This document shows, one piece after another, positions 32,324 to 40,979 of a DNA stretch of 60,021 nt. Source of the DNA: Seminavis robusta (Eukaryota > Bacillariophyta > Bacillariophyceae > Naviculales > Naviculaceae); NCBI GenBank assembly GCA_903772945.1, contig CAICTM010000552.1, positions 1 to 60,021 on the forward strand, read 5' to 3'. Position 1 is the first letter of the stretch, and every line of letters begins with the position of its first letter. A program made the position numbers and the translations under genes. The notes beneath the pieces are model-generated. The model saw only the letters and a program-made list of their open reading frames with translations. It was not told the DNA's origin and searched no databases.

Positions 32324-34615
32324 CTAGGATAACCGTCCTGCTTTGCGCAGGAAGGCCGACCATTCTTGGACCAACTCGGCGCCGCTCTTACTGGCGTGTG
32401 GTTGAAACTCGAAGAGGCGGCCCATTTCTTGATCCATGACATCTTCGGAAGGGGAAAAGTCCAGCACCACCCCTTCAGCCGCCAATGCCTTGCTGAGACT
32501 GCGGGCATGTTGGACCACGGGAATATCCACTGTTTCGTTCCATTGCGGATTCAACGTCCGCGTCTTGACACAGGTCATTTGCGACAGTACCCGGTTGTTG
32601 TTGGAATCCTTGGCCACGACGATGCAGTAGGGATCCGACGACATGTTGACATCCATGGCTGGCAGATCCTTGGCATACAAGACGGTGACACGCCACATGC
32701 CGCGCAGTCTCGATCCGGCAGGACAGTCCATCCAGGAAATGGCACAAAACACAGTCCCACACCGCTTGCCGTGGCCACCTTCTCCACAGTGCAGTTCGTA
32801 CGGACGGCTGGATTGCAGCGCTTGCACCGCTGCCGTGTCGGATGGATCGGGCAATGGAATGTGGACTTTTCCAATATAGTCGTCGGCCGTCAAGGAATCA
32901 AAGTCCATCACGCGCAGTGTCACTTCGGTCCATTGGGTACTATTGGTAAAATGATGATAATATTCTCGTGTGGCATTGTATGCCAATCGGTCCATTCCAT
33001 CCTTGTAGTTGGTCCAGAATTGTTGTCGATCGGTTTGTTCGGCTGGGGTCATGGAGTCATATCGGCGTTGCGTCAACAGTTCGGATCGTCCCCAATCAAA
33101 CACGTTGGTAATGACCTTGGAGCGAATTTGAGCCTCTGCTTTGTTGCTGCGTGTGGGAAAGAATCCACAATCAAATCCCAAGGCGACGGAGCTTCCAATC
33201 CATTTTTGCGGCACTTGGACCTTATGGCAGGTGACGGCCAATCGGACCAGTTGGGTCACCAACTCGTGCATGACAATTTCGGCCATTTCGGAGGCAATAT
33301 ATTGGGTTTGAATATCTTCAATCGCTGGTTGTTGTTGTTGGAGATGCACATCGGCAAAGAATCGAAAAATATCGGCTCCCGTCAGTGTTTGGAATAGCAT
33401 GCGCTTGGCCTTTTTGGCTTGCTTTTCGGATACCTTGCGTCCCCAGACGGTCACTTTGTCCGTGTGTGTGGATTCGGTTTCGTCCTTGTCTTTTTGTTCG
33501 GCCAGAATATCCAAGAGTGGATCCATCGATTCGACCCGTTCCGGTTGTCCGTCGAATCCTTCCAAGCGGTATCCTTCCAGTGTCGAATTGGTCATGCCAT
33601 CAAGTACATTTTGTTTCATGGCTCGGAGTCGCGATTTGCCCTGCCACCCTCCCACGGCGGTTTGTTGTCCCATTTTCAAATCGAGCATGCGAAAGGCATC
33701 TTGATCATTCCGGAGATTTTGAAATACAAGCAATTGACAGGGTTTGTCCGAATCAGTGGTTTTGGTTTCCAGGACGCCCAAGTAATCAAACAGAAAAGGT
33801 GTCAAGAGACCCACGCCGGTGGATTCCTCGCCATTGGCTTGAATGGAGAGAATCTTTTCGTAAAATTCGCGTTCGTCTTCGGCATGACTGAGGTCCTTTC
33901 CAATATAATAGGAAGCAGAGGTCTGGTTGGTGGCCTCCATGCCTGCCTTTGTGAGTTGGAGTTTGAAAAAGGGTGCCGTACCCCCCGACACTCCCAACCG
34001 TGTGACGGGCGATTCAAACCAGGAGGGATCGACGGGTGTGAATTTGGCATTCGTGCTGCTGGTATGTTGTTGCTGTTGTGCTGGTTCTCGGACCTTGACT
34101 TGAAGTGTCAGTGTCCCATTCTCGTCGGACAATGGCAAGAGAATCCGACAGGATTGTTGTTTGGTATCTCCTCCCAATCCCAAGGACGAAGATTTGGAAC
34201 ATTTCAGGCGATCGTGATATTGTTTCAATAGCTCTTTCACCGTCGTTTGACACTGTCCCATTTCCTTGCGTCCTGTCGCTCCCAAACTGCAGTCGTTGTA
34301 GACGCAAAATACCAATACATCGTCGTCGTCGGTATTCAGTGGAATGCGGGGACATTCGTGAAACCACGCGGGCTCAAAGTGGGAATCCCAATGGGTCGGA
34401 GTCCGTGTGATTTCGGTACTGAGGGTGGTGGACGCATGGACTCGTCTGGAGGACAAAACCACAAATGGATCCATCTTGCCAATCCTCATATTCCCAATCC
34501 CCACGGCTTGGTGATTCTTTTTCAAGTGAGCATTCTCAATGTCAATCAATAGATAGTTGGTGGTACTGCTGGATTCACCAGAAGATTCCTCTCTGGCTGT
34601 TGTAGTAGAACTCAT
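32324..34615 (-). CDS. C2 - inositol polyphosphate kinase - C2 fusion protein
   Basis: This single-exon gene starts at the ATG at 34615 (MSSTTTARE) and encodes 763 residues. Residues about 20-180 resemble a C2 domain (NYLLIDIENAHLKK, GKMDPFVVLSS, DDVLVFCVYND). Residues about 225-510 fit the inositol polyphosphate kinase (IPK) fold: EREFYEKIL, LTPFLFDYLGVL, the LDLKMGQQT form of the PxxxDxKxG motif near 310, YRLEGFDG, GSSVALGFD for the SSLL motif, and VFDWGRSE near 505 for the metal-binding IDFGK. A partial C2-like piece (VTLRVMDFDSLTADDYIGK) lies near 570. A full C-terminal C2 domain starts near 640 (GMWRVTVLYAKDLPAMDVN, SSDPYCIVVAKD, TLNPQWNETVDIPV). IPKs phosphorylate soluble inositol phosphates. 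C2 domains would add Ca or lipid binding, which is inference. A TATATATA box sits about 10 bases upstream of the ATG. Confidence 0.78.
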   Translation of the reverse strand: MSSTTTAREESSGESSSTTNYLLIDIENAHLKKNHQAVGIGNMRIGKMDPFVVLSSRRVHASTTLSTEITRTPTHWDSHFEPAWFHECPRIPLNTDDDDVLVFCVYNDCSLGATGRKEMGQCQTTVKELLKQYHDRLKCSKSSSLGLGGDTKQQSCRILLPLSDENGTLTLQVKVREPAQQQQHTSSTNAKFTPVDPSWFESPVTRLGVSGGTAPFFKLQLTKAGMEATNQTSASYYIGKDLSHAEDEREFYEKILSIQANGEESTGVGLLTPFLFDYLGVLETKTTDSDKPCQLLVFQNLRNDQDAFRMLDLKMGQQTAVGGWQGKSRLRAMKQNVLDGMTNSTLEGYRLEGFDGQPERVESMDPLLDILAEQKDKDETESTHTDKVTVWGRKVSEKQAKKAKRMLFQTLTGADIFRFFADVHLQQQQPAIEDIQTQYIASEMAEIVMHELVTQLVRLAVTCHKVQVPQKWIGSSVALGFDCGFFPTRSNKAEAQIRSKVITNVFDWGRSELLTQRRYDSMTPAEQTDRQQFWTNYKDGMDRLAYNATREYYHHFTNSTQWTEVTLRVMDFDSLTADDYIGKVHIPLPDPSDTAAVQALQSSRPYELHCGEGGHGKRCGTVFCAISWMDCPAGSRLRGMWRVTVLYAKDLPAMDVNMSSDPYCIVVAKDSNNNRVLSQMTCVKTRTLNPQWNETVDIPVVQHARSLSKALAAEGVVLDFSPSEDVMDQEMGRLFEFQPHASKSGAELVQEWSAFLRKAGRLS

Positions 34616-36141
34616 GATCAGGTATATATACCGCACTGGACAATTGTATGGTTAGTTCAAGTCAACTCGTGTAGATTGTCAAGTTGTATAATAATGTCGT
34701 TTGTTCTTTGCTTTTTGAATTGTGAGGAGTCCGAATTGCTACCCTTTGGGGTATCCATTAATTAATTAACTGCTGGTAAGCACCACCCCCGTGCTTGGTC
34801 CGACAGACCGAGCGTGAATCGAATCGAATCAACGAAGCCTTTACCAGTAGGTATTCTGATTATTTTAAAGCCACGACGCACTAGTATAACTAACTTGTTT
34901 ACTTGCTTTCTTCCTCGTTGACTTGCTTTGTTCCGGTTGACTGTTGATGCACTGGTAAGATGTAACTGGATATCGAAACCCTAATCTTGAGGATCCAGAT
35001 CTTGGTGGATCGAGCCGTTAGTAGAATCGCTCCCATGCATGATTCAGCGACAGTCGGCATCGCCAAACAAAGGGGGTCTGGACCTGGCCAGCTTGGAAGG
35101 GTTCCGCATCCTCCATTCCAACTCCCACGCACATTTCGTTTGGGATTGGAGATGTTGCTTCCTCCCGCAAGACCTCAATTGACCGTACCTGGTACTGGTA
35201 CCAGGTACCAACCAGTTCATCGTACATCATGTTGTAATGCAGTAACGTCCACAACCAACTTCAGACAGCTCTTCAGCCTTGGTCTGCCGAGCCAAGCCTC
35301 AGCCTTTTCAAAATGAGAAAGCTAGCTAGTCCAGCAATCCTTTCTTCTTTTGCTTGCAGTTCTGAGGTTCCGATTGAGGAGTTCCTTCACAAGGTGTGAT
35401 CAAAACGATAGCCTCGGTACCGGTACTTGCAAGCGGCGAAAGTACTGAGTAGTGTGTAATCATCTATGCATTGGCTGAATGGCTCAAGCAAGTTCGTTGC
35501 TTGTTTGTTCTCAGCGTTCGATCACCGGCTGTAGCCACCGTACTCATGCCGCTCGTGCCTTCCACAATGTATGATCATGACCAGCGCAAGTTTTGCTTGC
35601 TCAGTGGGAAGCCCTGCGGCATCCGACACTCTTTCCCCAGCAAGAAGCAATTCATGAGACAAGTGGACCTTCTCAATGTGGCTGGCCGATCAAAATCGGA
35701 CAAAGCAAGGTATCACGACTACCTAGCTTGGTACCGGTACTGTAGTACGCAACCACCCGCGCCAAAGCAAGTGGTCGCAATCGACCACCAAAGCTAAAAG
35801 AACAGTAGATACAGAGCGAGCCCCTCAGGCATGTAGATATGAAAATCCAAACCACACTGAAACAGCATCATCACAAAGCACCATCAATAGCTCATGCATT
35901 TTAATTAGGTGGCCAAAAATGACAAATATTTTCGCAAGTCCGCTGACAGTTAGTTTGGCAGCTCCAGTTCGATTACTTAGTAACTATAGTCGTGCTGGAT
36001 TCACTATCTTTTGCTGTTAGATCCAATATGGAGTACTCCTAATGCTGCCTTCTAATTGGGATACCGTACTACCAGGTAGCGAGGAAACAAGGTTGCCTCC
36101 GTTGTTGTAGCTTCGGCACCTACTTATGCACCAGCAGGGAG
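34616..36141. other. Intergenic, no gene seen
   Basis: About 1.5 kb. A short plus-strand frame (about 35,471-35,797) has a non-ATG start and no recognisable features. A GGTACTGGTACCAGGTACC palindrome cluster lies at about 35191-35209. No RNA gene was found. Confidence 0.4.
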
Positions 36142-37119
36142 TTAGCATCTTGCAGCAATGCTTTTGATAACCTTGGACTTGGAAACACCAACCGCAATGA
36201 GCTGATCCGCCATTTCAAAAAAGTTGAATGATCCTGTAGTAGAAGTGCGGCATGTATTGTTGTGGATAATGACGAGCTTTCGAATGGTTGGTTTGGTCTG
36301 ATCCGTGGCACAATCGATCTTACACTTCCGAACGAGCACTTTGGCAATCTCCAAGCAGTGCTGGTAAAACCTTTCGGGGTCTTCTTGGTTGCCAAGCTTG
36401 CGGTATTGTTGTCGAATGTATCCCGTAAACTTTTTCCGTGACAGCTGTTTATCCAGTTCGCTCCGCATGCGCGAAAGCATGCCGGAGGGTAGATTGTCAA
36501 TGGCTCCGTGGTTCATTCTGGAAAGGAGACTTATTTCCAGGAACTGGACCGTGGCGTGAGGGAATCGACGCGGTAATCCCCGCAGAAGAATGGGTAAGAT
36601 GGCGTGTTGATCCATAATGTCATCTTCTGCAGCTTGCAGCACTTCCGACCAGTGCTCGCGAGGCCACCCATGGATGACCAGCATCACCCAGCACTGACTT
36701 CCCCACAGCGACACAAACTTGGAATTGTCCGAATCATACTCGTCATTTTCATACAGGTACGCCATGAAATCGTCGGGAGTAATGTGGGTCTTGTGATACC
36801 CTCCCACCATGATTCGTGCATTGCGTAGTTCTGGGAGGGGGCATGGCTGCTTTCCTTCCAGCTTGAGTTCAAACAGGTTCCTGTTGGACGACAGAATGGA
36901 TCCTTCCTCCAGCTGCCCTTGGGCATGGACGACCAAGGGTTTGGCGTCCTCGTCATCCGAGTCTTCTTCATCGACTTCAAAATGGCCGTGGGAACCAGTG
37001 ACGATTTGAATGCGGCGATAGGCATTCAATTGTTCCTGGAGTCTCTCATTCTCTGCCTGCAAGTCAGAAACCACCTTGTCTCGGAGGGCGGCTGCCACAA
37101 AAGGAGCCAGGTCCGACAT
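36142..37119 (-). CDS. Diatom-family protein with N-terminal coiled coil
   Basis: The start is placed at the ATG at 37119 (MSDLAPFVAAALRDK), giving 325 residues. The frame is open 13 codons further but lacks context. Residues about 8-40 are a helical segment with VVSDLQAENERLQEQL, which predicts a short coiled coil. An acidic linker follows (DEEDSDDEDA). Residues about 80-300 form a globular part with no catalytic motif that I know. Landmarks are ARIMVGGYHKTHITPDDF, FVSLWGSQCWVMLVIHGWP and VRKCKIDCATDQTKPTIRKLVIIHN. I recognise the APFVAAALRDKVV opening from a multigene family in diatoms that has no assigned function. There is no signal peptide or membrane segment. Confidence 0.68.
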   Translation of the reverse strand: MSDLAPFVAAALRDKVVSDLQAENERLQEQLNAYRRIQIVTGSHGHFEVDEEDSDDEDAKPLVVHAQGQLEEGSILSSNRNLFELKLEGKQPCPLPELRNARIMVGGYHKTHITPDDFMAYLYENDEYDSDNSKFVSLWGSQCWVMLVIHGWPREHWSEVLQAAEDDIMDQHAILPILLRGLPRRFPHATVQFLEISLLSRMNHGAIDNLPSGMLSRMRSELDKQLSRKKFTGYIRQQYRKLGNQEDPERFYQHCLEIAKVLVRKCKIDCATDQTKPTIRKLVIIHNNTCRTSTTGSFNFFEMADQLIAVGVSKSKVIKSIAARC

Positions 37120-37702
37120 GGTGCTTGTTATGTACAAAAACAGCAGATTTCTCTGCAAGACAGCCGAAGTCTAAAAACCTGAAAAACGTTTGAAAAAGTG
37201 AGGTGACGCTCAACACGACTGAGAGTGCTTAGAGATAGGGCTAAAAAGGGTTGTGGTTTTTGGGCTCGAGAGTAAGACCACGGGTTGGACTCGACTCGAC
37301 ACAGGTCTTCATCGGTGGATCACGGGGTTTCAGAGTTGCTATATCAATGGAATTGTGATAACAGGGCGGGGTGTTTGTCCGGGTCGGCGGTTTTGACGGC
37401 GTCGTGCCCGTTCGAGTGTCTCCCTTGCTCAATGATTCAATCCTTCAATCGAATGCACCCCAACGAGTTCGAGCTCATGCGACGGCTGCTGTTCTGAATG
37501 ATTGAACGATATTGATGGCACCGTAGATAGTAGTCGCAAACTAGCACAGGGAAAGAGCGCGATAAAAGCAGAGTATTCTGGGCCTTGCCAGAAAGTGACC
37601 GGACGCATGGCTGGAAATCCAGACGCCATTGAAGGTCACGGTCTTCGAAAGAAACCCATTGAGACAGACACAAGAATTTCCATGAACGCCAGACTAGTCG
37701 AA
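37120..37702. other. Intergenic, no gene seen
   Basis: This lies between the 5' end of the coiled-coil protein and the 3' end of the Cys-rich protein. A TTGATTCAATCCTTCAATCG-like patch is present, and nothing else was recognised. Confidence 0.35.
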
Positions 37703-40564
37703 CTAAACGCCGTCACCATGTTCGTCGGCATTGACACCTTCCCCGCAGCTGCAGTAGTTCGGTCCAAGACCGGACGTGTGGGTGCCGCTCAAAAAGATTC
37801 TCTCGCCTTCAGCGTATCGATCCGTGAATGCTCGCAGGTTCGCTGATTGCATCTTTATCGCCTCCGCCAAAGGCATTCCTTCAGCACCGGCATCGAGCGC
37901 CTTTCGACGGATTTCAGGACCTGCTGATATGAGTTTATGGCTCTCTGGCCAAGGTCTCTCCTTGCTGCATCGAGCGCAGAAACCTCTGTTATGGTAAGAA
38001 TAGCGGTTCCCTAGGACTCTCCAGCAAACGTGACTCCTTGCGTTGTAGACGCCACGGAAATGTATCCCTTCAATGCCGAGGCATGCCTTACAAAAGTGCT
38101 TGTTGCAATGCGGGCAACTGTAGTGCACACAGGCAAAGACCGGCTCAAAACCTGTACCACAATACGGACAATATTCATCGATCGCCCCATCTGGCACCGC
38201 CCCACAATTGTCACATAGCAGCCCTGGTGGAAGGATGTACGTGCTCTTGTCGATGCAGTTGCGGACACGTCGTCGAATTGGCGGAGGCAAGTACGTGAGT
38301 TTCTCCTCGGAATCGAAGTACTTTTCCAAGTTGCCAGAAGTGACGGTGTTGTTGGGACCCAGAGGCCCCAAAGCCTCCAGAGAACGACGAAGCTGGATCT
38401 GATCCTCGTGCACGTCCACCGTTTCGGGGAAGTCGCCGATTGGGACTCCGTCCGTCTCGGCGCAAGCTCCAGACCGTGCCACACCCTGACATACTCGCCC
38501 GCATCCTTCGGTGGAGCATCTCCCCCAGTAAAAGTCCACGCCCAGCAAAGAAATGTTACCGCCCGTCGCCTGCATAATGTTGTCCCATTCTGGGCCATCA
38601 TAGTATTCTTCGCGAGTAAACGGAGTCATCTTCATTGGGTGCATGAGCTTCCTGGTTTGGAGAGCATGCCTTGGACCAGCGCGCCTTTGCCATCTGTGAA
38701 GACAGGGTTGGCAGGTCCAGATACCGTCCTCTTCGTCGTCTTCTTCTGCGAGCCATTTCATCTTGCCACAGTACATGGCACAATCGGCCAAAGCCTTGCT
38801 TGTCGTGTATGCTTGGTCATCAAAGCTGTAAGGGTCAAAGCGATTAGCATCTCGGACGCTCTTCCGGTCCCGATGCAAGAACACGGCGAGCATACCCAGC
38901 ACCTCCGTCACTTTGGATGTCATACCCGGTCCCTCTGATGAGGAGCTCTTTGGCTTTGCGGTGTCCTTCATGATGTTCTCGCACGCTTCCAAGCTCAAAC
39001 GTCCTTGTTTGCAGGCAATCACCACAGCCTCCACCCGCTCTTGCCTTATCTTCATGGTAGAAGCCACAGCTCGTCGAGTGGCCATGTCGGTCACAAGAAT
39101 GTCGGGATCATCCAATGTTTCCAGAAACCGGCCCAAGGCAAAGATGCGGGACATGACATCAAAGTGCGACGGCACCGCTCGCACTGAGTCATTTGTGTCT
39201 GTGGCGGTTGCTCGCAATACCAATCGTCCGGCATCGACCACATCAGGATGCAACAGCGCCCGGAGAAAGTCTTCGTCCGGAGGTTCGTTCAAGAGAATCC
39301 CCCACGTTCGTGGGAGGGCACCCCTGACAACCTCCATGGACATATCCCACAGCGAACCAGGTTGTCCATGAAAGGAATATAGGATACTGGCTTTGAGCGC
39401 CAAATGCTCGGACCAGATGCGCCGTGATCCCAGAACCGTGTCAAAATGGTCGGCACCCACAATACCCGATGGAAAGAGCGACGGGATCATGCTGACCGTC
39501 ATGATTGCACTGCCCACAGCGGGAATGCAGAATTGATCGTGGGGGCGCTCGGTGCCGGCCACAAATTTTAGTTGCTGGATGCAATTAGTGCAATGATTTG
39601 TGACTGTCGTGTAATCGTAGGCATTCAATGTGATTGGTTGCTTCTTGTTGGGGATGACCATGAGATACCGTGCATTGCCCAACTGGGCTGCCGCAGAGAG
39701 CGCCCAGGTATGGATCCGCCCAAAGAGATTTTCATCCTTGGTGACACCACCGGTCAGAACGAGATCGGCCACCCGTTCCGTGTCGGGGTCCTCCAGGAGT
39801 TCCTTGGCCTTTTGCTCTAAATCACGGCGGTGTTTCTGGATAAGGTTGCTAGTGAAAGCATCACTCGTTCCATTGTCCTTGGAATCTTCTTTGAATTCTT
39901 CTTTTCCTTCTTCTTGCTGTCCTACTTGTCGTAGACGTTGATACAAATCTTGGATTCTGAATCCGTTAAATCTCCACATGAGAGCGGACCAGTACTGACA
40001 AATTTGTGGAACTTGATCGAATAGGAGCGGTTCCTTCGTCGTGGAGTCGTGTTCGTCCTGAAAAGCCCAGAGGCTCCGAATTTCCGTGAAGGAATCCAGC
40101 AATTCTTTCTGGAGAATGGTCCGAATGCAATCCGGCGGCATGGCATTCTCTAGCTCCCGTTGCAAAGGCACTTCCCCGTTGGTCTTGGTGAGATATAGGA
40201 TTGCAATGGTGGCAATTTCGGTGCGTTCTCCAAGCCTGGTGGTGGCCTGCTGAATCTTTCTCTGGTTCTCTTGGTCATTATTATTATTATCATTCTCTGA
40301 ATTAGCCGCCACCGCCACCACAAGATGACACTTTTCGGGAGGGCCGTGTCGGATGCGAGAGGTTTTGCCCAATCGATCCCACCATTTTCCCGTGTCTGGA
40401 TTGTGCACCATGACGGGCCATTTCGAGGGTGCTTTATCGCAGAACCGTTCCGTGTGGGGTAGCCAATCCGATGGACAAATCACCACCACCGGCGTGGTAC
40501 TCTTCCGGAAGACTTCTGCTGCTGGTGACCCTTTGTTGCTCTTCTTTTGCCGTCCGCGGCGCAT
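37703..40564 (-). CDS. Large uncharacterised protein with Cys-rich zinc-ribbon-like C-terminus
   Basis: This single-exon gene encodes 953 residues from an ATG at 40564. I do not recognise the N-terminal 600 residues. They include a conserved-looking opening (VVVICPSDWLPHTERFCD, then PVMVHNPDTGKWWDRLG), an Asn-rich linker and helical stretches, with no signal peptide. From about residue 640 Cys pairs multiply: CAMYCGKMKW, IWTCQPCLHRW and GRCSTEGCGRVCQG. Then a compact zinc-ribbon-like unit near 840-890 reads CDNCGAVP, CPYCGTGF, CPHCNKHFCKACLG. A further CARC follows near 915. Such CxxC pairs usually bind zinc. The last unit resembles a double zinc ribbon or a RING-like fold, but it lacks a clear RING order. 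Protein binding or ubiquitin-related roles are possible and not shown. Confidence 0.62.
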   Translation of the reverse strand: MRRGRQKKSNKGSPAAEVFRKSTTPVVVICPSDWLPHTERFCDKAPSKWPVMVHNPDTGKWWDRLGKTSRIRHGPPEKCHLVVAVAANSENDNNNNDQENQRKIQQATTRLGERTEIATIAILYLTKTNGEVPLQRELENAMPPDCIRTILQKELLDSFTEIRSLWAFQDEHDSTTKEPLLFDQVPQICQYWSALMWRFNGFRIQDLYQRLRQVGQQEEGKEEFKEDSKDNGTSDAFTSNLIQKHRRDLEQKAKELLEDPDTERVADLVLTGGVTKDENLFGRIHTWALSAAAQLGNARYLMVIPNKKQPITLNAYDYTTVTNHCTNCIQQLKFVAGTERPHDQFCIPAVGSAIMTVSMIPSLFPSGIVGADHFDTVLGSRRIWSEHLALKASILYSFHGQPGSLWDMSMEVVRGALPRTWGILLNEPPDEDFLRALLHPDVVDAGRLVLRATATDTNDSVRAVPSHFDVMSRIFALGRFLETLDDPDILVTDMATRRAVASTMKIRQERVEAVVIACKQGRLSLEACENIMKDTAKPKSSSSEGPGMTSKVTEVLGMLAVFLHRDRKSVRDANRFDPYSFDDQAYTTSKALADCAMYCGKMKWLAEEDDEEDGIWTCQPCLHRWQRRAGPRHALQTRKLMHPMKMTPFTREEYYDGPEWDNIMQATGGNISLLGVDFYWGRCSTEGCGRVCQGVARSGACAETDGVPIGDFPETVDVHEDQIQLRRSLEALGPLGPNNTVTSGNLEKYFDSEEKLTYLPPPIRRRVRNCIDKSTYILPPGLLCDNCGAVPDGAIDEYCPYCGTGFEPVFACVHYSCPHCNKHFCKACLGIEGIHFRGVYNARSHVCWRVLGNRYSYHNRGFCARCSKERPWPESHKLISAGPEIRRKALDAGAEGMPLAEAIKMQSANLRAFTDRYAEGERIFLSGTHTSGLGPNYCSCGEGVNADEHGDGV

Positions 40565-40979
40565 GGTGGTCTCGCTGTTTACTTAATTAATAGCTGGCTC
40601 GTTGGCTGCGGTGTGGTGTGGCAGTTCCACTCCCTTGAGCTAGTCTACATGTATTGTTTTGTGAAGAGCAGGGAATAAAAAGGCCAATGGTGGGCGGCGT
40701 GGAAGGATCTCCTTGAGGGTTCTCACTTGAAATAAGATATTAATACCAGCCGTTAGGGTATTTTTGATTTATCATAATTAATATTTTACCCCAATCTTAC
40801 ATAACTATCCACGTCTCGCCAAACGTATCTTTCGGAGCGACTAGAACCCAGCACAATTTTGCTCCAGCGAAACCCAAACAACAGAAGCAGCGTGGAAGAC
40901 AGACGCCAAAGGCCAACGACCATAAACAAGAACAAGACAAGCAACCATACAAGGCTGTTTATCAATATAAAAGCAAACC
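40565..40979. promoter_or_regulatory. Probable bidirectional promoter region
   Basis: These 415 bases separate the divergent starts at 40564 (minus) and 40980 (plus). The middle (about 40735-40800) is AT-rich, with GATATTAATA, TTTTGATTTATCATAATTAATATTTT-like sequence. The promoters of both genes must lie here or inside the genes. Confidence 0.45.

Noticed and set aside
32366..33397. Plus-strand frame of 343 codons inside the C2-IPK-C2 gene
   Set aside because: The opposite strand has recognisable domains. This frame has none and starts without family support.
35471..35797. Short plus-strand frame and a tRNA-like GTTCGATC stretch
   Set aside because: There is no ATG at the start and no conserved features. 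The surrounding bases do not fold into a tRNA cloverleaf.
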